Origin: Planococcus citreus
GTDB taxonomy: Bacteria > Bacillota > Bacilli > Bacillales_A > Planococcaceae
Length of the DNA: 64,000 nucleotides
NCBI RefSeq assembly: GCF_003664125.1
Contig: NZ_RCCP01000001.1
Coordinates: 372,001-436,000 of the forward strand
Direction of reading: 5' to 3'
Shown here: piece after piece, positions 47,600-57,384 of the stretch
How positions within the stretch are numbered: position 1 is the first letter of the stretch
How the letters are laid out: the number at the start of each line of letters is the position of its first letter
The notes under the pieces: generated by a model
Database searches by the model: none
What the model saw: only the letters and a program-made list of their open reading frames with translations
What the model was told of the DNA's origin: nothing
Translations under genes and position numbers: made by a program

Positions 47600-48358
47600 T
47601 TAAGCGTTTTGTTCTTTATTCTTTTTAAGGCCTGTAAACACTCCGGTCAAGACGATGCCTAAAAGCACAAGCCAGAACGTGATCGTCCACGGCGTCGAAT
47701 GCGGAAAATCATGCGGTAAGACACCAAGTTTGTCGTGGGATAAGGTCAAAACGACCAATTTGACCCCTACCCAGCCGACCACGACGAATGCCGCCGTTTC
47801 AAGCTGCGGGTATTTCTCCAACAGCCGGACGAATTTATGGGCCGCAAAACGCATGATGATTACACCGATCAACCCACCTGCAAGCATGACGCCAAACTGT
47901 CCGCCATTGATGCCGCCGATGTCAAAATCGCCAAGATGCGGCAATGTTACCGCGAGTGCAACGGCCGCGAGCATTGAGTCGATGGCAAAGGCGATATCTG
48001 CCAATTCCACTTTTAAGACGGTCATCCAGAATCCCGATCCTTTTGTCGTTTCGGGTTCTATTGTATGTTCTTCGCCTTTGCGCTGGTCATATATGTGCTT
48101 GACCGCGATAAACAACAGATAGGCTGCGCCAAGGGCCTGAATCTGCCAGATATTCACCAAGAATGTGATCATGAACAAAGCTGCAAAACGGAAGATAAAT
48201 GCTCCTGCCAAACCGTAGAACAAGGCCTTTTTCTGCTGGGGTTTCGGCAAATGCTTGACCATGACAGCCATAACCACCGCATTATCTGCAGCGAGCAAAC
48301 CTTCCAGCCCGATGAGCACAAGCAGCACCCATGCATATTCCAATAAGATAGTATCCAT
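47600..48358 (-). CDS. ykoY: TerC family metal exporter (YkoY/MeeY-like)
   Basis: 252 aa membrane protein with about seven helices. LEGLLAADNAVVMAVMVKHL and ELADIAFAIDSMLAAVAL carry the acidic residues of the TerC family. Length and place beside sigI match YkoY of B. subtilis, a Mn2+ exporter that also metalates exported enzymes. ATG 48358 has AGGAGGG upstream. Its leader is a yybP-ykoY riboswitch, which turns expression on with manganese. Confidence 0.92.
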   Translation of the reverse strand: MDTILLEYAWVLLVLIGLEGLLAADNAVVMAVMVKHLPKPQQKKALFYGLAGAFIFRFAALFMITFLVNIWQIQALGAAYLLFIAVKHIYDQRKGEEHTIEPETTKGSGFWMTVLKVELADIAFAIDSMLAAVALAVTLPHLGDFDIGGINGGQFGVMLAGGLIGVIIMRFAAHKFVRLLEKYPQLETAAFVVVGWVGVKLVVLTLSHDKLGVLPHDFPHSTPWTITFWLVLLGIVLTGVFTGLKKNKEQNA

Positions 48359-48383
48359 AATTTCCCTCCTATTTTTTCCCGAC

Positions 48384-48517
48384 AAAAAAGACCCATGCCT
48401 AATAAAAGGCAAAGGTCTTGCTAAGCGTCGTAATTATGCCGCTATCACAACCGATGGCCAGAAGCCACGTCTTGACGACTGTGAAATAGGTTTCCCTATA
48501 GCTACTCCCCTTTGTCG
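48384..48517 (-). promoter_or_regulatory. yybP-ykoY manganese riboswitch with terminator
   Basis: On the minus strand the leader contains AAAGGGGAGTAGC, paired arms, and the conserved AGACCTTTGCC. An intrinsic terminator follows (arms AAGACC.TTGCC/GGCA.GGTCTT with T6) and ends about 25 nt before the ykoY ATG. These are the hallmarks of the Mn2+-sensing class. Mn2+ binding should stabilise the aptamer and disrupt the terminator. Confidence 0.93.
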
Positions 48518-48545
48518 AGAGTTCGAATTATTGGTCTGTAGATGT

Positions 48546-48573
48546 ATTATAGCACTTGTACGGAAAGTGTAAA
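48546..48573 (-). promoter_or_regulatory. Sigma-A promoter of the riboswitch-ykoY unit
   Basis: TTTACA and TATAAT on the minus strand with 16-bp spacing and an extended TG-C before the -10. The start lies about 20 nt before the aptamer. Confidence 0.75.
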
Positions 48574-48576
48574 CAA

Positions 48577-49656
48577 TTAGGCGATTGTCACGTGGTATTT
48601 GCGGTCTTCTTTATGTTCGTTGTAGAACTCCACCATTGCCGGAATCGTTTCCAGAAAATCCGCCGGGCGGATGCCGCTTCCTTCCAATAAAGACTGGGCG
48701 TTTCGCGTATCGAATTGCGCTTGCCAGTCCATATAATCCAAAGTTTCTGCTTCGACACCGAGATATTTACGGATCGCCGGTGCCTTCATCGATATAGCCG
48801 CCAGTTTTTTCGGGATCCTTCCTTTCGGATAACGCCCGGTCATTTCATGGACCATTGCCCGGTACACTTCCTCTACAGGATGAGGATTGGGGTCAGTTAG
48901 ATGAACCGTCGCAGACTCGGCCTTTTTAAGTTCGCTCAAATACACGGTGGCATCCAAGATGTAATCGACAGGCACGACGTTAATGACTGTGTTCGAGTGT
49001 CCGATGTATGGAATGGCAGGTAAATGCCTCATCCGGTCGATCATATTCAAAAAGAAATAGGGCCCATCGAATTTAGAGGTTTCGCCACTTGCGGAATGAC
49101 CCCTGACAATTCCTGGACGGATGATGGTCGTCGGCACTTCCTTTTTCAATTGTTCAACGAGAAGTTCTGCTTCAAATTTGGTTTCTTCGTAATGGTTTTT
49201 AAATGATTCCGGACGGATGAGTTCACTTTCGAGCAACAGTCCTTCACGCTTTCCAGCGATATATGCCGTGCTGAAATACATATAGCGCTCCAGTTTATCG
49301 AGTGTTTTCACTAAATCATTAACGTTTTGAGTGCCTAGGATGTTGACTTTTTTCGCAATATCTTCCGGCACCGCCAAATCGTAGATTGCCGCCAAATGCC
49401 AAAAGACGAGTTGCTGGTTTCTAAGCCAGGACCGGTCTTCTCGTGAAAGCGCCAAGCCTTCTACCGTGATATCACCCGGCAGTAAGCGGATCGGCCCGCA
49501 GCCTGTCTTCCCCTCAATGCTGAGTGTCTGCTTTTGCGCTTTTTCCATTTCACTGGGCAGAACGATTGCCGCCAAGCCCCACCCTTTTCGGGCGCACGCT
49601 TCCATCAACCGCGTTGCAATAAACCCCGGAAACCCGGTAAACACCATCATCTTCAT
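48577..49656 (-). CDS. NAD-binding extended SDR (thioester-reductase/male-sterility-like) protein
   Basis: 359 aa. The N-terminal Rossmann motif reads FTGFPGFIATRL, a variant of TGxxGFIG. FWHLAAIYDL, the catalytic YEETK (Tyr-x-x-x-Lys) and IRPGIVRG are typical of extended SDRs acting on carbonyl or acyl substrates. It resembles the NAD-binding-4 (fatty acyl-CoA/thioester reductase) class. Substrate unknown. Monocistronic; its stop lies just before the ykoY promoter. Confidence 0.8.
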   Translation of the reverse strand: MKMMVFTGFPGFIATRLMEACARKGWGLAAIVLPSEMEKAQKQTLSIEGKTGCGPIRLLPGDITVEGLALSREDRSWLRNQQLVFWHLAAIYDLAVPEDIAKKVNILGTQNVNDLVKTLDKLERYMYFSTAYIAGKREGLLLESELIRPESFKNHYEETKFEAELLVEQLKKEVPTTIIRPGIVRGHSASGETSKFDGPYFFLNMIDRMRHLPAIPYIGHSNTVINVVPVDYILDATVYLSELKKAESATVHLTDPNPHPVEEVYRAMVHEMTGRYPKGRIPKKLAAISMKAPAIRKYLGVEAETLDYMDWQAQFDTRNAQSLLEGSGIRPADFLETIPAMVEFYNEHKEDRKYHVTIA

Positions 49657-49720
49657 CCAATCACACCCCTTTTCTGTATTCTACTAAAAAATGGATAGCT
49701 GTGCCCATAAAACTTATGCA

Positions 49721-49755
49721 AAAAAATCCTGTGCAGATAATTCTGCACAGGATTG
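49721..49755 (-). terminator. Terminator of the RND gene
   Basis: Perfect arms AATCCTGTGCAGA/TCTGCACAGGATT with a 4-nt loop and T7 on minus. Confidence 0.9.
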
Positions 49756-49756
49756 G

Positions 49757-52700
49757 TTATTCTCCGGTTTTTGCTTGTTTTCTCTTCTTGCTGTTCATGA
49801 AACGTGTTTCCCGGTCAAATAAACTATAGACGACTGGCACGACATATAAAGACAAGAAAGTCGAACTGATCAGTCCGCCGATGACAGCAATTCCCATCGG
49901 CTGGTTGATTTCCGTTCCTTCACCGATGCCAATGGCTAGCGGCAAGAGGCCTAGAATCGTCGTCAAGGCCGTCATCAGGATCGGCCTTCTGCGATCATGG
50001 ACTGCCGTTACAATCGCATCAAAGGAACCTAATCCATCCGCTTTGCGCTGATTGATGTAATCGACAAGCACGATGCCGTTATTGACGACAATCCCGACGA
50101 GCACCAGCACGCCGATAACAGCGGTAATGCTGATCGGTGTTTGTGTCACAAATAGCGCGATGGAAACACCAATGACCATCAATGGCACCGTGAACATGAT
50201 GACCAATGGATATTTGAACGATTCAAACTGTGCTGCCATGACGATGTAGACGAGCACAATCGCCAATACGACCGCGAGCAGCATATCATCGATCGCATCG
50301 TCGAACAGCTCTCGATCTCCTCCGAAAGAGACTTCCGTCTGTTCTGACAAATCAAGATCCGCTATAGCTGTGTCGACAGCAGTCGACATATCGCCCAAAG
50401 TCTGGTCGGATGGATACTGCAGTGTAAAGGATACACTTTCCGCTTGGTCAACCCGGCTGATTGAAACAGGACCTTGTGCAACTTCGATGTCCGCCAGTTC
50501 CTGCAGCTCGACGAATGCACCGGATGGCGTTCGAAGCGTCAATTCACGCAAGCTGTCTACACTGTTGCGCTGTTCTTCGTCATAGGAGACGAACACGCTG
50601 AGCACTTCATCCTGTTCATCGATGACTTGTGTGGCGAGCACGCCGCGGGTAATATTATTGACCGTCTGGGCAATTTGTGCCGGCGCCAGGTTGTTTTCAG
50701 TCGCCGCTTCCCGGTCGATTGTCATCTGGATTTCATCGATGGTCTCCTGACGGTCATTCGTCAATTCAACAACATTCGGCAGACTCGACAACTCTTCATC
50801 GATTGCTGCCACGGCTTCATCTAAGCGCTGCTTGTCTGTATCGGTCACGGTAAAACTTAATGTATTCGGCGTAGAGCCGGCAGCTGTCTGGAGATTGAAG
50901 CTGACGAGCGCATCGTCGCCGATTTTCTCCAGCACCTGCGGCTGTACATCATCGACAAATTCAAAAACCGAGCGATCGCGTTCATCTAGCGGCAATAATT
51001 TCACGTAAATTTCTGCCGTATTGGATTCTGCACTGCCCTGCGCCTGTCCTTGCTGGGTCGTACCGATTAAGCTGACATACACATCAACGTCTTCTTGAGC
51101 CTTGAGCTCTTCTTCAATGCTCTGGACCACTTCATTGGTCGCAGACGTTGAAGAACCGTTTTCAAGTTCGACAGTTACGCTGACAAAGCCTTCATCCGTT
51201 GCCGGCAGGAACTCAGTGCCCACTTGGGAAACGCCAAATGCGCCGATTCCAAGGAACACAAGCGCTGTCAAGAGCACCAGGATGCGGTGACGCAAGGCCC
51301 ACAAGACGCTTTTCTCAAAGCGCTGGACGCCTTTTGAATCTGGCTTCACCGGCTTTGGTACGCCGTCTTTTTGGCCGAGCATCCTTGAAGCCATCATCGG
51401 GATGACGGTCAAGGCGACAGCGAGCGAGGCGATCAAGCTGAACGAAATCGTCAACGCGAATTCAAAGAAAATCTCCCCAATCAAGCCGGAGATGAAAATG
51501 ACCGGCACGAAGACGGCAATGGTCGTCAATGTCGAAGCGGTGATTGCACCGGCTACTTCACGCGAACCGTCTGATGCCGCTTGTTTCGGCTTTTTGCCCA
51601 TCGCCAGATGCCGTTCGATGTTTTCGATGACGACAATGGCATTATCGACGAGCATTCCGATGCCGAGCGCCAAAGCACCGAGCGTCAAGATGTTCAAAGC
51701 GAAATCGGCAAAGAACATCAAGACAAAGGTCACGATGACCGAATAAGGGATCGCGACACCGATGATGATCGGGCTCTTGATCCCGCGAAGGAAGAAGAAC
51801 AACACGAGCATTGCAAAGATGCCACCGAGTATTAGGGTCTGACCGATATTATTGATGGCGAGTTTAACGTAATCTCCTTGGTCAAACAGGATATCGGCTT
51901 CGACAGCCGAAAAACGCTCTTCAGCAAGCAATTCATCGAGGCGTTCCTGGAATGCCGTAGAGACGTCTGCTGTATTGCCTCCAGACTCCTGAAGCACTGA
52001 CAGCAAAACAGCAGGTTCTTCATTGGCACGGGTTTCGCTATTGGTCTCCCGTTCTGTCACCGCTACTTCAGCCACGTCGGCCACGGTAACATTGTCGCCA
52101 GACATCGGGTCGACCGTCACGATCAGGTCTTCAATGTCTTCCACACTTTCCAACGTGCTGACGATGCGCGTCGTTAAATTGCGCCCATCTTCCGTTTCAA
52201 TTGGGTCGCCCGGCAAGGAAATATTGTTCGCTTGAATCAATTGGACGATATCTGCCTGCTGTAAGCCACGCTCTTCCAATTCTGCCGGATCCAGCTTGAT
52301 GGAAATATCTTCAATCAACGAACCCGAAACATTTACGCTCGCTACACCATCTGTCTGGCGCAGCTGTGTTTCCAATTCTTCGGCAATGACCCGGACATCC
52401 TGCTCTGCATCAGTGGCGCGCAAAGATAATTGGATAATCGGGAATTGCGAAGGGTCGAACTTCAAAAACCGGGGGTCGTTCGAGTCGTCAGGAATCGGCG
52501 TCTGGTCGATTCGCTGCGTAACTTCCGCCTGGACATCATCAATATCCGTATCCCATCCGAACTCTAGCAAAATGAAATTGGATCCTTCCTGGCTGTTCGA
52601 CTGAATTGATTCGATTCCCGGCAATGTCGCCAAGCTCTCTTCCAGCGGTTTTGTTACTTTTTCGTTCACTTCCGTCGGGCTTGCCCCTGGATAGTTTGTG

Positions 52701-52843
52701 ACTACAACGCCGATCGGCGGATTCAATTCCGGAATCAAGGTGACAGGTATGCGGAGAAATGACACTGCCCCTAAAATGATGACCAACAACATCGTGACGA
52801 TGGTCAATACTGGTCGTTTGATGGAAAAATCGCTTAATTTCAT
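49757..52843 (-). CDS. swrC: RND superfamily exporter (SwrC/AcrB-like)
   Basis: 1028-aa proton-driven exporter with the RND plan: TM1 (IKRPVLTIVTMLLVIILG), a large extracytoplasmic loop, TM2-6, a second loop and TM8-12. ALGIGMLVDNAIVVIENIERH carries the proton-relay Asp. The closest known type is SwrC/YerP of B. subtilis, needed for surfactin resistance. No membrane-fusion or outer-membrane partner is adjacent, as usual for Gram-positives. Preceded by a good sigma-A promoter. Symbol by family resemblance. Confidence 0.88.
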   Translation of the reverse strand: MKLSDFSIKRPVLTIVTMLLVIILGAVSFLRIPVTLIPELNPPIGVVVTNYPGASPTEVNEKVTKPLEESLATLPGIESIQSNSQEGSNFILLEFGWDTDIDDVQAEVTQRIDQTPIPDDSNDPRFLKFDPSQFPIIQLSLRATDAEQDVRVIAEELETQLRQTDGVASVNVSGSLIEDISIKLDPAELEERGLQQADIVQLIQANNISLPGDPIETEDGRNLTTRIVSTLESVEDIEDLIVTVDPMSGDNVTVADVAEVAVTERETNSETRANEEPAVLLSVLQESGGNTADVSTAFQERLDELLAEERFSAVEADILFDQGDYVKLAINNIGQTLILGGIFAMLVLFFFLRGIKSPIIIGVAIPYSVIVTFVLMFFADFALNILTLGALALGIGMLVDNAIVVIENIERHLAMGKKPKQAASDGSREVAGAITASTLTTIAVFVPVIFISGLIGEIFFEFALTISFSLIASLAVALTVIPMMASRMLGQKDGVPKPVKPDSKGVQRFEKSVLWALRHRILVLLTALVFLGIGAFGVSQVGTEFLPATDEGFVSVTVELENGSSTSATNEVVQSIEEELKAQEDVDVYVSLIGTTQQGQAQGSAESNTAEIYVKLLPLDERDRSVFEFVDDVQPQVLEKIGDDALVSFNLQTAAGSTPNTLSFTVTDTDKQRLDEAVAAIDEELSSLPNVVELTNDRQETIDEIQMTIDREAATENNLAPAQIAQTVNNITRGVLATQVIDEQDEVLSVFVSYDEEQRNSVDSLRELTLRTPSGAFVELQELADIEVAQGPVSISRVDQAESVSFTLQYPSDQTLGDMSTAVDTAIADLDLSEQTEVSFGGDRELFDDAIDDMLLAVVLAIVLVYIVMAAQFESFKYPLVIMFTVPLMVIGVSIALFVTQTPISITAVIGVLVLVGIVVNNGIVLVDYINQRKADGLGSFDAIVTAVHDRRRPILMTALTTILGLLPLAIGIGEGTEINQPMGIAVIGGLISSTFLSLYVVPVVYSLFDRETRFMNSKKRKQAKTGE

Positions 52844-52875
52844 GTGTTCAATCCCTCTCTATGCCTGGTCCCTTT

Positions 52876-52904
52876 ATCATAAGAAAAAAAGCCTTATACC
52901 GCAA
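52876..52904 (-). promoter_or_regulatory. Sigma-A promoter of the RND gene
   Basis: TTGCGG and TATGAT on the minus strand with 17-bp spacing, about 25 bp before the ATG region. Confidence 0.55.
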
Positions 52905-52991
52905 ACTTGAGGCCGTGTGTTCACAAGAACGCCATGTTTTTCCTGTTCGATGGAAACCACGGCGAATCTCGGAAATTTGTTCGCTAAATGA

Positions 52992-53023
52992 AGAAAACAG
53001 CCTGCCGGAAAAGGCAGGCTGTT
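52992..53023 (-). terminator. Terminator of prfC
   Basis: Arms AACAGCCTGCC/GGCAGGCTGTT with a 6-nt loop, T4 on the minus strand. Confidence 0.75.
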
Positions 53024-53036
53024 GAAAATTCCACTT

Positions 53037-54605
53037 TTAAAGCAGGCTGTACAAGCGGATTTCCGGATTTTTGTCCTGGAACCAACGGGTTGCAAAATCA
53101 TTTTCGAACAAGAACACCAAGTTGTCGTAACGGTCTTTAACCAACATCGAGCGGCCGCTCGACATCGACTCTTTGACGTCTTCTTCGTTCTCGATCCAGC
53201 GCGCAATTTTATTGCCGACTGGCTCCATTCTTACATCGACATTGTATTCGTTTTTCATGCGATGCTCGAACACTTCAAACTGAAGCTGCCCGACCGCACC
53301 GAGAATGACTTCTTCCAGGTGTAGCGTTTTATAATACTGGATTGCGCCTTCTTGCACGAGCTGCAGGATCCCTTTATGGAAATGCTTTTGCTTCATGACG
53401 TTTTTCGCCGTGACTTTCATGAACAATTCCGGGGTGAATTGCGGCAAGGCTTCGAATTCGAACTTTTTGCCGCTCGTTATGGTATCGCCGATCTGGTAAT
53501 TCCCGACGTCGTGCAGGCCGATAATATCGCCGGCGACGGCTTCGGATACCATTTCCCGGTCATCCGCCAAAAATTGTGTCGTTTGGGATAGCTTGAACGA
53601 TTTACCGGTTCTGGATAGGGTGACGTTCATGCCGCGGTCGAATTTTCCCGAGACGATACGTACAAAAGCGATGCGGTCTCGGTGAGCCGGGTTCATATTG
53701 GCTTGGATCTTGAAGACGAATCCTGAAAATGGCGTTTCCACTGGGTCCACGATGTCTTCTTGTTTCGTCAAGCGAGGCTGCGGCTGAGGCGCAAATTGCA
53801 GATACGTCTCCAAGAAAGTTTCCACACCGAAATTGGCAAGTGCAGAGCCGAAGAAGACAGGTGTCAGTTCACCTTTTTTTACGCGGTCGATGGAAAATTC
53901 ATTTCCAGCTTCCTCCAATAACTCGATGTCTTCGAGAGCTTGTGTATAATAGGAAGTTTTCGTCATTTCATGCTCGCCAGCGAGATGGCCGTTTTCATCA
54001 AGTTCCATGAAACGGTCTCCATCCGTGCGGAATGGTTCTATGCGTTTGTTGTAGCGATCGTAAATTCCCATGAATTCCTTGCCCATGCCGATTGGCCAGT
54101 TCATTGCGTAGGATTGGATGCCTAGCACTTCTTCCAACTCTTCCATCAACTCAAGCGGCTCTTTTCCTTGGCGGTCCATTTTGTTGATAAATGTAAAAAT
54201 TGGAATGCCACGCATCTTACAGACTTTGAACAATTTCACGGTCTGTGCTTCGATCCCTTTGGCGACATCGATGATCATGACGGCACTGTCGACCGCCATC
54301 AACGTACGGTACGTATCTTCACTGAAATCTTGGTGACCAGGCGTGTCGAGGATATTGACGCGGTGTCCTGAATAATCGAATTGCATGACGGACGAAGTGA
54401 CGGAAATGCCGCGCTGCTTCTCAATTTCCATCCAGTCGGATGTGGCGAACTTGCCAGTCTTTTTCCCTTTGACCGTCCCGGCATCGCGGATCGCGCCGCC
54501 GAACAGCAAGAGTTTCTCGGTTAAGGTCGTTTTCCCGGCATCCGGGTGAGAGATAATTGCGAAGGTTCTTCTACTTTCAATTGCTTGTTGTAATTGGTCT
54601 GACAT
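53037..54605 (-). CDS. prfC: Peptide chain release factor 3
   Basis: 522-aa translational GTPase that recycles RF1/RF2 after termination. G1 [16 protein letters not shown]2 [12 protein letters not shown]3 DTPGHQDF and G4 FINKMDR are present, followed by domain II and the RF3 C-terminal domain. RF3 is present in only part of the Bacillales (B. subtilis lacks it), so this gene is lineage-informative. AAGGAG precedes the ATG. Confidence 0.95.
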   Translation of the reverse strand: MSDQLQQAIESRRTFAIISHPDAGKTTLTEKLLLFGGAIRDAGTVKGKKTGKFATSDWMEIEKQRGISVTSSVMQFDYSGHRVNILDTPGHQDFSEDTYRTLMAVDSAVMIIDVAKGIEAQTVKLFKVCKMRGIPIFTFINKMDRQGKEPLELMEELEEVLGIQSYAMNWPIGMGKEFMGIYDRYNKRIEPFRTDGDRFMELDENGHLAGEHEMTKTSYYTQALEDIELLEEAGNEFSIDRVKKGELTPVFFGSALANFGVETFLETYLQFAPQPQPRLTKQEDIVDPVETPFSGFVFKIQANMNPAHRDRIAFVRIVSGKFDRGMNVTLSRTGKSFKLSQTTQFLADDREMVSEAVAGDIIGLHDVGNYQIGDTITSGKKFEFEALPQFTPELFMKVTAKNVMKQKHFHKGILQLVQEGAIQYYKTLHLEEVILGAVGQLQFEVFEHRMKNEYNVDVRMEPVGNKIARWIENEEDVKESMSSGRSMLVKDRYDNLVFLFENDFATRWFQDKNPEIRLYSLL

Positions 54606-54713
54606 TGTATACGCTCCTTTAATTTCCTCTCTCTATCTTAGAGAAGGGACGTTCAAAAAACAAGAACTATCGCCTGAAGTCGCAGAAAGCGACATCGGCA
54701 AAAACGCAAAAAT

Positions 54714-54747
54714 GAACGGAGAAAAATGCTTCGATTTTTCTCCGTTC
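54714..54747 (-). terminator. Terminator of murE
   Basis: Perfect 14-bp arms GAACGGAGAAAAAT/ATTTTTCTCCGTTC with loop GCTTCG and T5 on minus. Confidence 0.8.
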
Positions 54748-54750
54748 CAT

Positions 54751-56214
54751 TTATGATCCGAATTTACGCTGGGCTTCTTGTTCTGCTATTTCTTTATCGC
54801 TGTGCGGATATTTCGTATTTTCGATAATCTGGTAATCTTCATGTCCTTTGCCGGCCAGAATGATAATATCGCCCGCTTCTGCCTGCTGCACTGCGTGGCG
54901 TACCGCTTGTTCACGGTCGCCGATGCACGCGTAGTGGTCGTGCTGCATGCCCGCTGCCAAGTCATTTAAAATGCTGTCATATGGTTCATAGCGCGGATCG
55001 TCTGTCGTCAATACAACATAATCTGCGACCGACGCTTTTTCTGCCATGATCGGCCGCTTCGTCTTGTCGCGGTTGCCACCTGTGCCGACCAGAAAGATAA
55101 GGCGGCCGGTCTTGAAATCCTCCACAGCGGCAATCGCTTTTTCTATGGCGTCCGGTGTATGTGCGTAATCGATGAAGACCGACACCGGGGCATCGATTTC
55201 CGCTTTTTGCATGCGGCCTTCGACAGGCGAAATGGCTTCGAGTGCGGCGATGACCTGATCAATCGGATAGCCTTCTGCAGACAACGCGGCAATGGCCGCG
55301 AGTGCGTTATAGACATTGAAATGGCCAAGCAATTTCATCTCAACTGAAAATTCACCCTCGGGGCAAAGCAATGTAAAAGACGTCCCTCTTGCTTCCAAGC
55401 GGATATCGGCTGCACGGAACATCGCTTCATTTTCCAAGCCGTAGGTATAGACGGGAAAAGGCGTCATGGCTGCAAATTTCTCGGACCATTCATCGTCTGC
55501 ATTCAGCACCGCCCGTTTGTTCTGCGTCAAATCCTGGCCAAGCTGTGAGAACAGCAGCCCTTTGGCGTGGCCATATTCTTCCATCGTTCCATGGAAATCC
55601 AGATGGTCATGCGTCAAATTCGTGAAAATCGCCGTATCGAATTCGACACCGGCCAAACGTCCCAATACGAGGCCATGAGAAGAAACTTCCATCGTCATAT
55701 GGGAACTGCCCGCCTCTAAAGCACGGCTGATCATTTGCTGGGTGGTCAGTGCATCGCTCGTCGTATTCGCCGACGGGTGCAATTCCCCGTTTAAATTAAA
55801 GCCGATCGTACCGGTTAAAGCCGAGGTTTTTCCAAGCTCCATGAGCATCGCGTGCAGCATGCCGGCGACACTTGTCTTGCCGTTCGTCCCTGTCACGCCG
55901 ATCATATTCAACTTTTGGGAAGGATGGCCGTAAAAACGTGCCGCCAACATGCCGAGCGCACGGCTCGTATCGGCTACCGTGATGACCGTTGCCCTTTCTA
56001 TAGCCAGCGGTTTTTCAGCCAATATGACCGATGCGCCCTGCATCACCGCTTGTTCAGCGAAGTCGTGGCCGTCCACGGTATAGCCTTTAATGCAGACAAA
56101 AAGAGAGCCTTGGACAATGTCCCGGGAATCCATTGTCATATGGGAAATGGATTGCGGCAATTCTCCTTTTATGGATGAAATTGGAATATTTAAAAATAGT
56201 TGCTTGCTGTCCAT
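54751..56214 (-). CDS. murE: UDP-MurNAc-tripeptide synthetase MurE
   Basis: 487-aa Mur ligase adding the third stem-peptide residue. N-terminal MSRDI-like MTMDSRDIVQGSLF, ATP loop GVTGTNGKTSV, TNLTHDHLDFHGTM, IDYAHTPDA and LVGTGGNRDKTKRP are visible. The amino-acid selectivity motif reads DDPR, where DAP-adding enzymes have DNPR. The Arg suggests DAP, but see findings. It lies outside the division/wall cluster, 17 bp after an M42 peptidase gene. AGGAGG precedes the ATG. Confidence 0.93.
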   Translation of the reverse strand: MDSKQLFLNIPISSIKGELPQSISHMTMDSRDIVQGSLFVCIKGYTVDGHDFAEQAVMQGASVILAEKPLAIERATVITVADTSRALGMLAARFYGHPSQKLNMIGVTGTNGKTSVAGMLHAMLMELGKTSALTGTIGFNLNGELHPSANTTSDALTTQQMISRALEAGSSHMTMEVSSHGLVLGRLAGVEFDTAIFTNLTHDHLDFHGTMEEYGHAKGLLFSQLGQDLTQNKRAVLNADDEWSEKFAAMTPFPVYTYGLENEAMFRAADIRLEARGTSFTLLCPEGEFSVEMKLLGHFNVYNALAAIAALSAEGYPIDQVIAALEAISPVEGRMQKAEIDAPVSVFIDYAHTPDAIEKAIAAVEDFKTGRLIFLVGTGGNRDKTKRPIMAEKASVADYVVLTTDDPRYEPYDSILNDLAAGMQHDHYACIGDREQAVRHAVQQAEAGDIIILAGKGHEDYQIIENTKYPHSDKEIAEQEAQRKFGS

Positions 56215-56231
56215 CTGAAATCCTCCTAGTA

Positions 56232-57281
56232 TTATGACCCGAGCGGTGAGTTGATATACGCATGAAGAAGCGCTGCTGTCGCTTTCAATGAATCGGTATG
56301 CGTTCGTTCATACGCATGGGACGCTTCGATTCCAGGACCGAACAACGCGTGTTTCACATCAGCGCCTGCCCCGATTGCTGCCGAAGCATCGGATCCATAA
56401 TACGGATAAATATCCACTTTGTAATCGATCTCCTGCTCTTTCGCTAATGCGATCAATTGGCGTGTTAGCCCGTAATGGTAAGGCCCGCTTGAATCTTTTG
56501 CGCAAATGGAGACCGTGAATTCATCTGAAGCCTGGCCATCCCCAATCGCCCCCATATCGACAGCAATGTATTCTTCGGTCTCCAGCGGAATATTGGAATT
56601 GCCGCCATAGCCGATTTCTTCATTATTGGAGATGTAGAAATGGGTTGTCTGAGGCAAGGTTTCACCGTTTGCAGCTTGCTTTGCCAATTCCAGCAATAGT
56701 GCCGTGCTCGCCTTATCATCCAGATGGCGCGATTTGATAAATCCGCTTTCCGTTTTCGTGAAGCGCGGGTCGAATGAAACAAAATCGCCCACTTCGATGC
56801 CCTGTTTGCGGACATCTTCTGCGGAATCGCATTTGATATCCAAGCGCACTTCCATATTGTCTGCCGAACGCTCCGCTGTACCGGAATCACGGTACACATG
56901 GACAGTTGTCTGATGAAGCAGGATCGTGCCGGTGATCGTTTCGCCGCCGGCTGTATGGATGAGGCAATTCTCGCCTTCGATGGCATTGAATTTGAATCCT
57001 CCGACAAGCGATAGCTTCAAGCGCCCCGAAGGTTTGATTTCTTTCACCATCGCACCGAGTGTATCGACATGTGCCGTGAGCAAGCGGTGGCGCTTGTCGT
57101 CCTGTCCTTTGATCGTGGCGATGACGCCGCCTTTATTGCTGATTATGTATGGAATCGTTGCCTGGTCGAAAAAATCCGTGACGAAATCCATCACTTGCAT
57201 CGTGTAGCCGGAGGGGCTTGGAATGTTCACCAGTTTCTCCAACGTGCTGATTGTTTCTTGTTCTTTCCAGTTAAAAGCCAA
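56232..57281 (-). CDS. M42 family aminopeptidase
   Basis: About 349 aa co-catalytic metallopeptidase (glutamyl aminopeptidase/TET-like). TAHVDTLGAMVKEI, the metal-bridging SRHLDDKAST, NNEEIGYGGNS with the catalytic Glu, and SHAYERTHTDSL are visible. TTG 57281 is preferred (GGGAG 8 nt upstream) over GTG 57290. Just upstream of murE and probably co-transcribed. Substrates are short peptides. Confidence 0.88.
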   Translation of the reverse strand: MAFNWKEQETISTLEKLVNIPSPSGYTMQVMDFVTDFFDQATIPYIISNKGGVIATIKGQDDKRHRLLTAHVDTLGAMVKEIKPSGRLKLSLVGGFKFNAIEGENCLIHTAGGETITGTILLHQTTVHVYRDSGTAERSADNMEVRLDIKCDSAEDVRKQGIEVGDFVSFDPRFTKTESGFIKSRHLDDKASTALLLELAKQAANGETLPQTTHFYISNNEEIGYGGNSNIPLETEEYIAVDMGAIGDGQASDEFTVSICAKDSSGPYHYGLTRQLIALAKEQEIDYKVDIYPYYGSDASAAIGAGADVKHALFGPGIEASHAYERTHTDSLKATAALLHAYINSPLGS

Positions 57282-57384
57282 TTTAATCACTCCCTGATTT
57301 TTTAATCATATCAAAAACTGCCATTTTCGCACAGTCCCGACTATAGTAAGATGAATAAGACTCTTAGCATGATGAGGTGCAATT

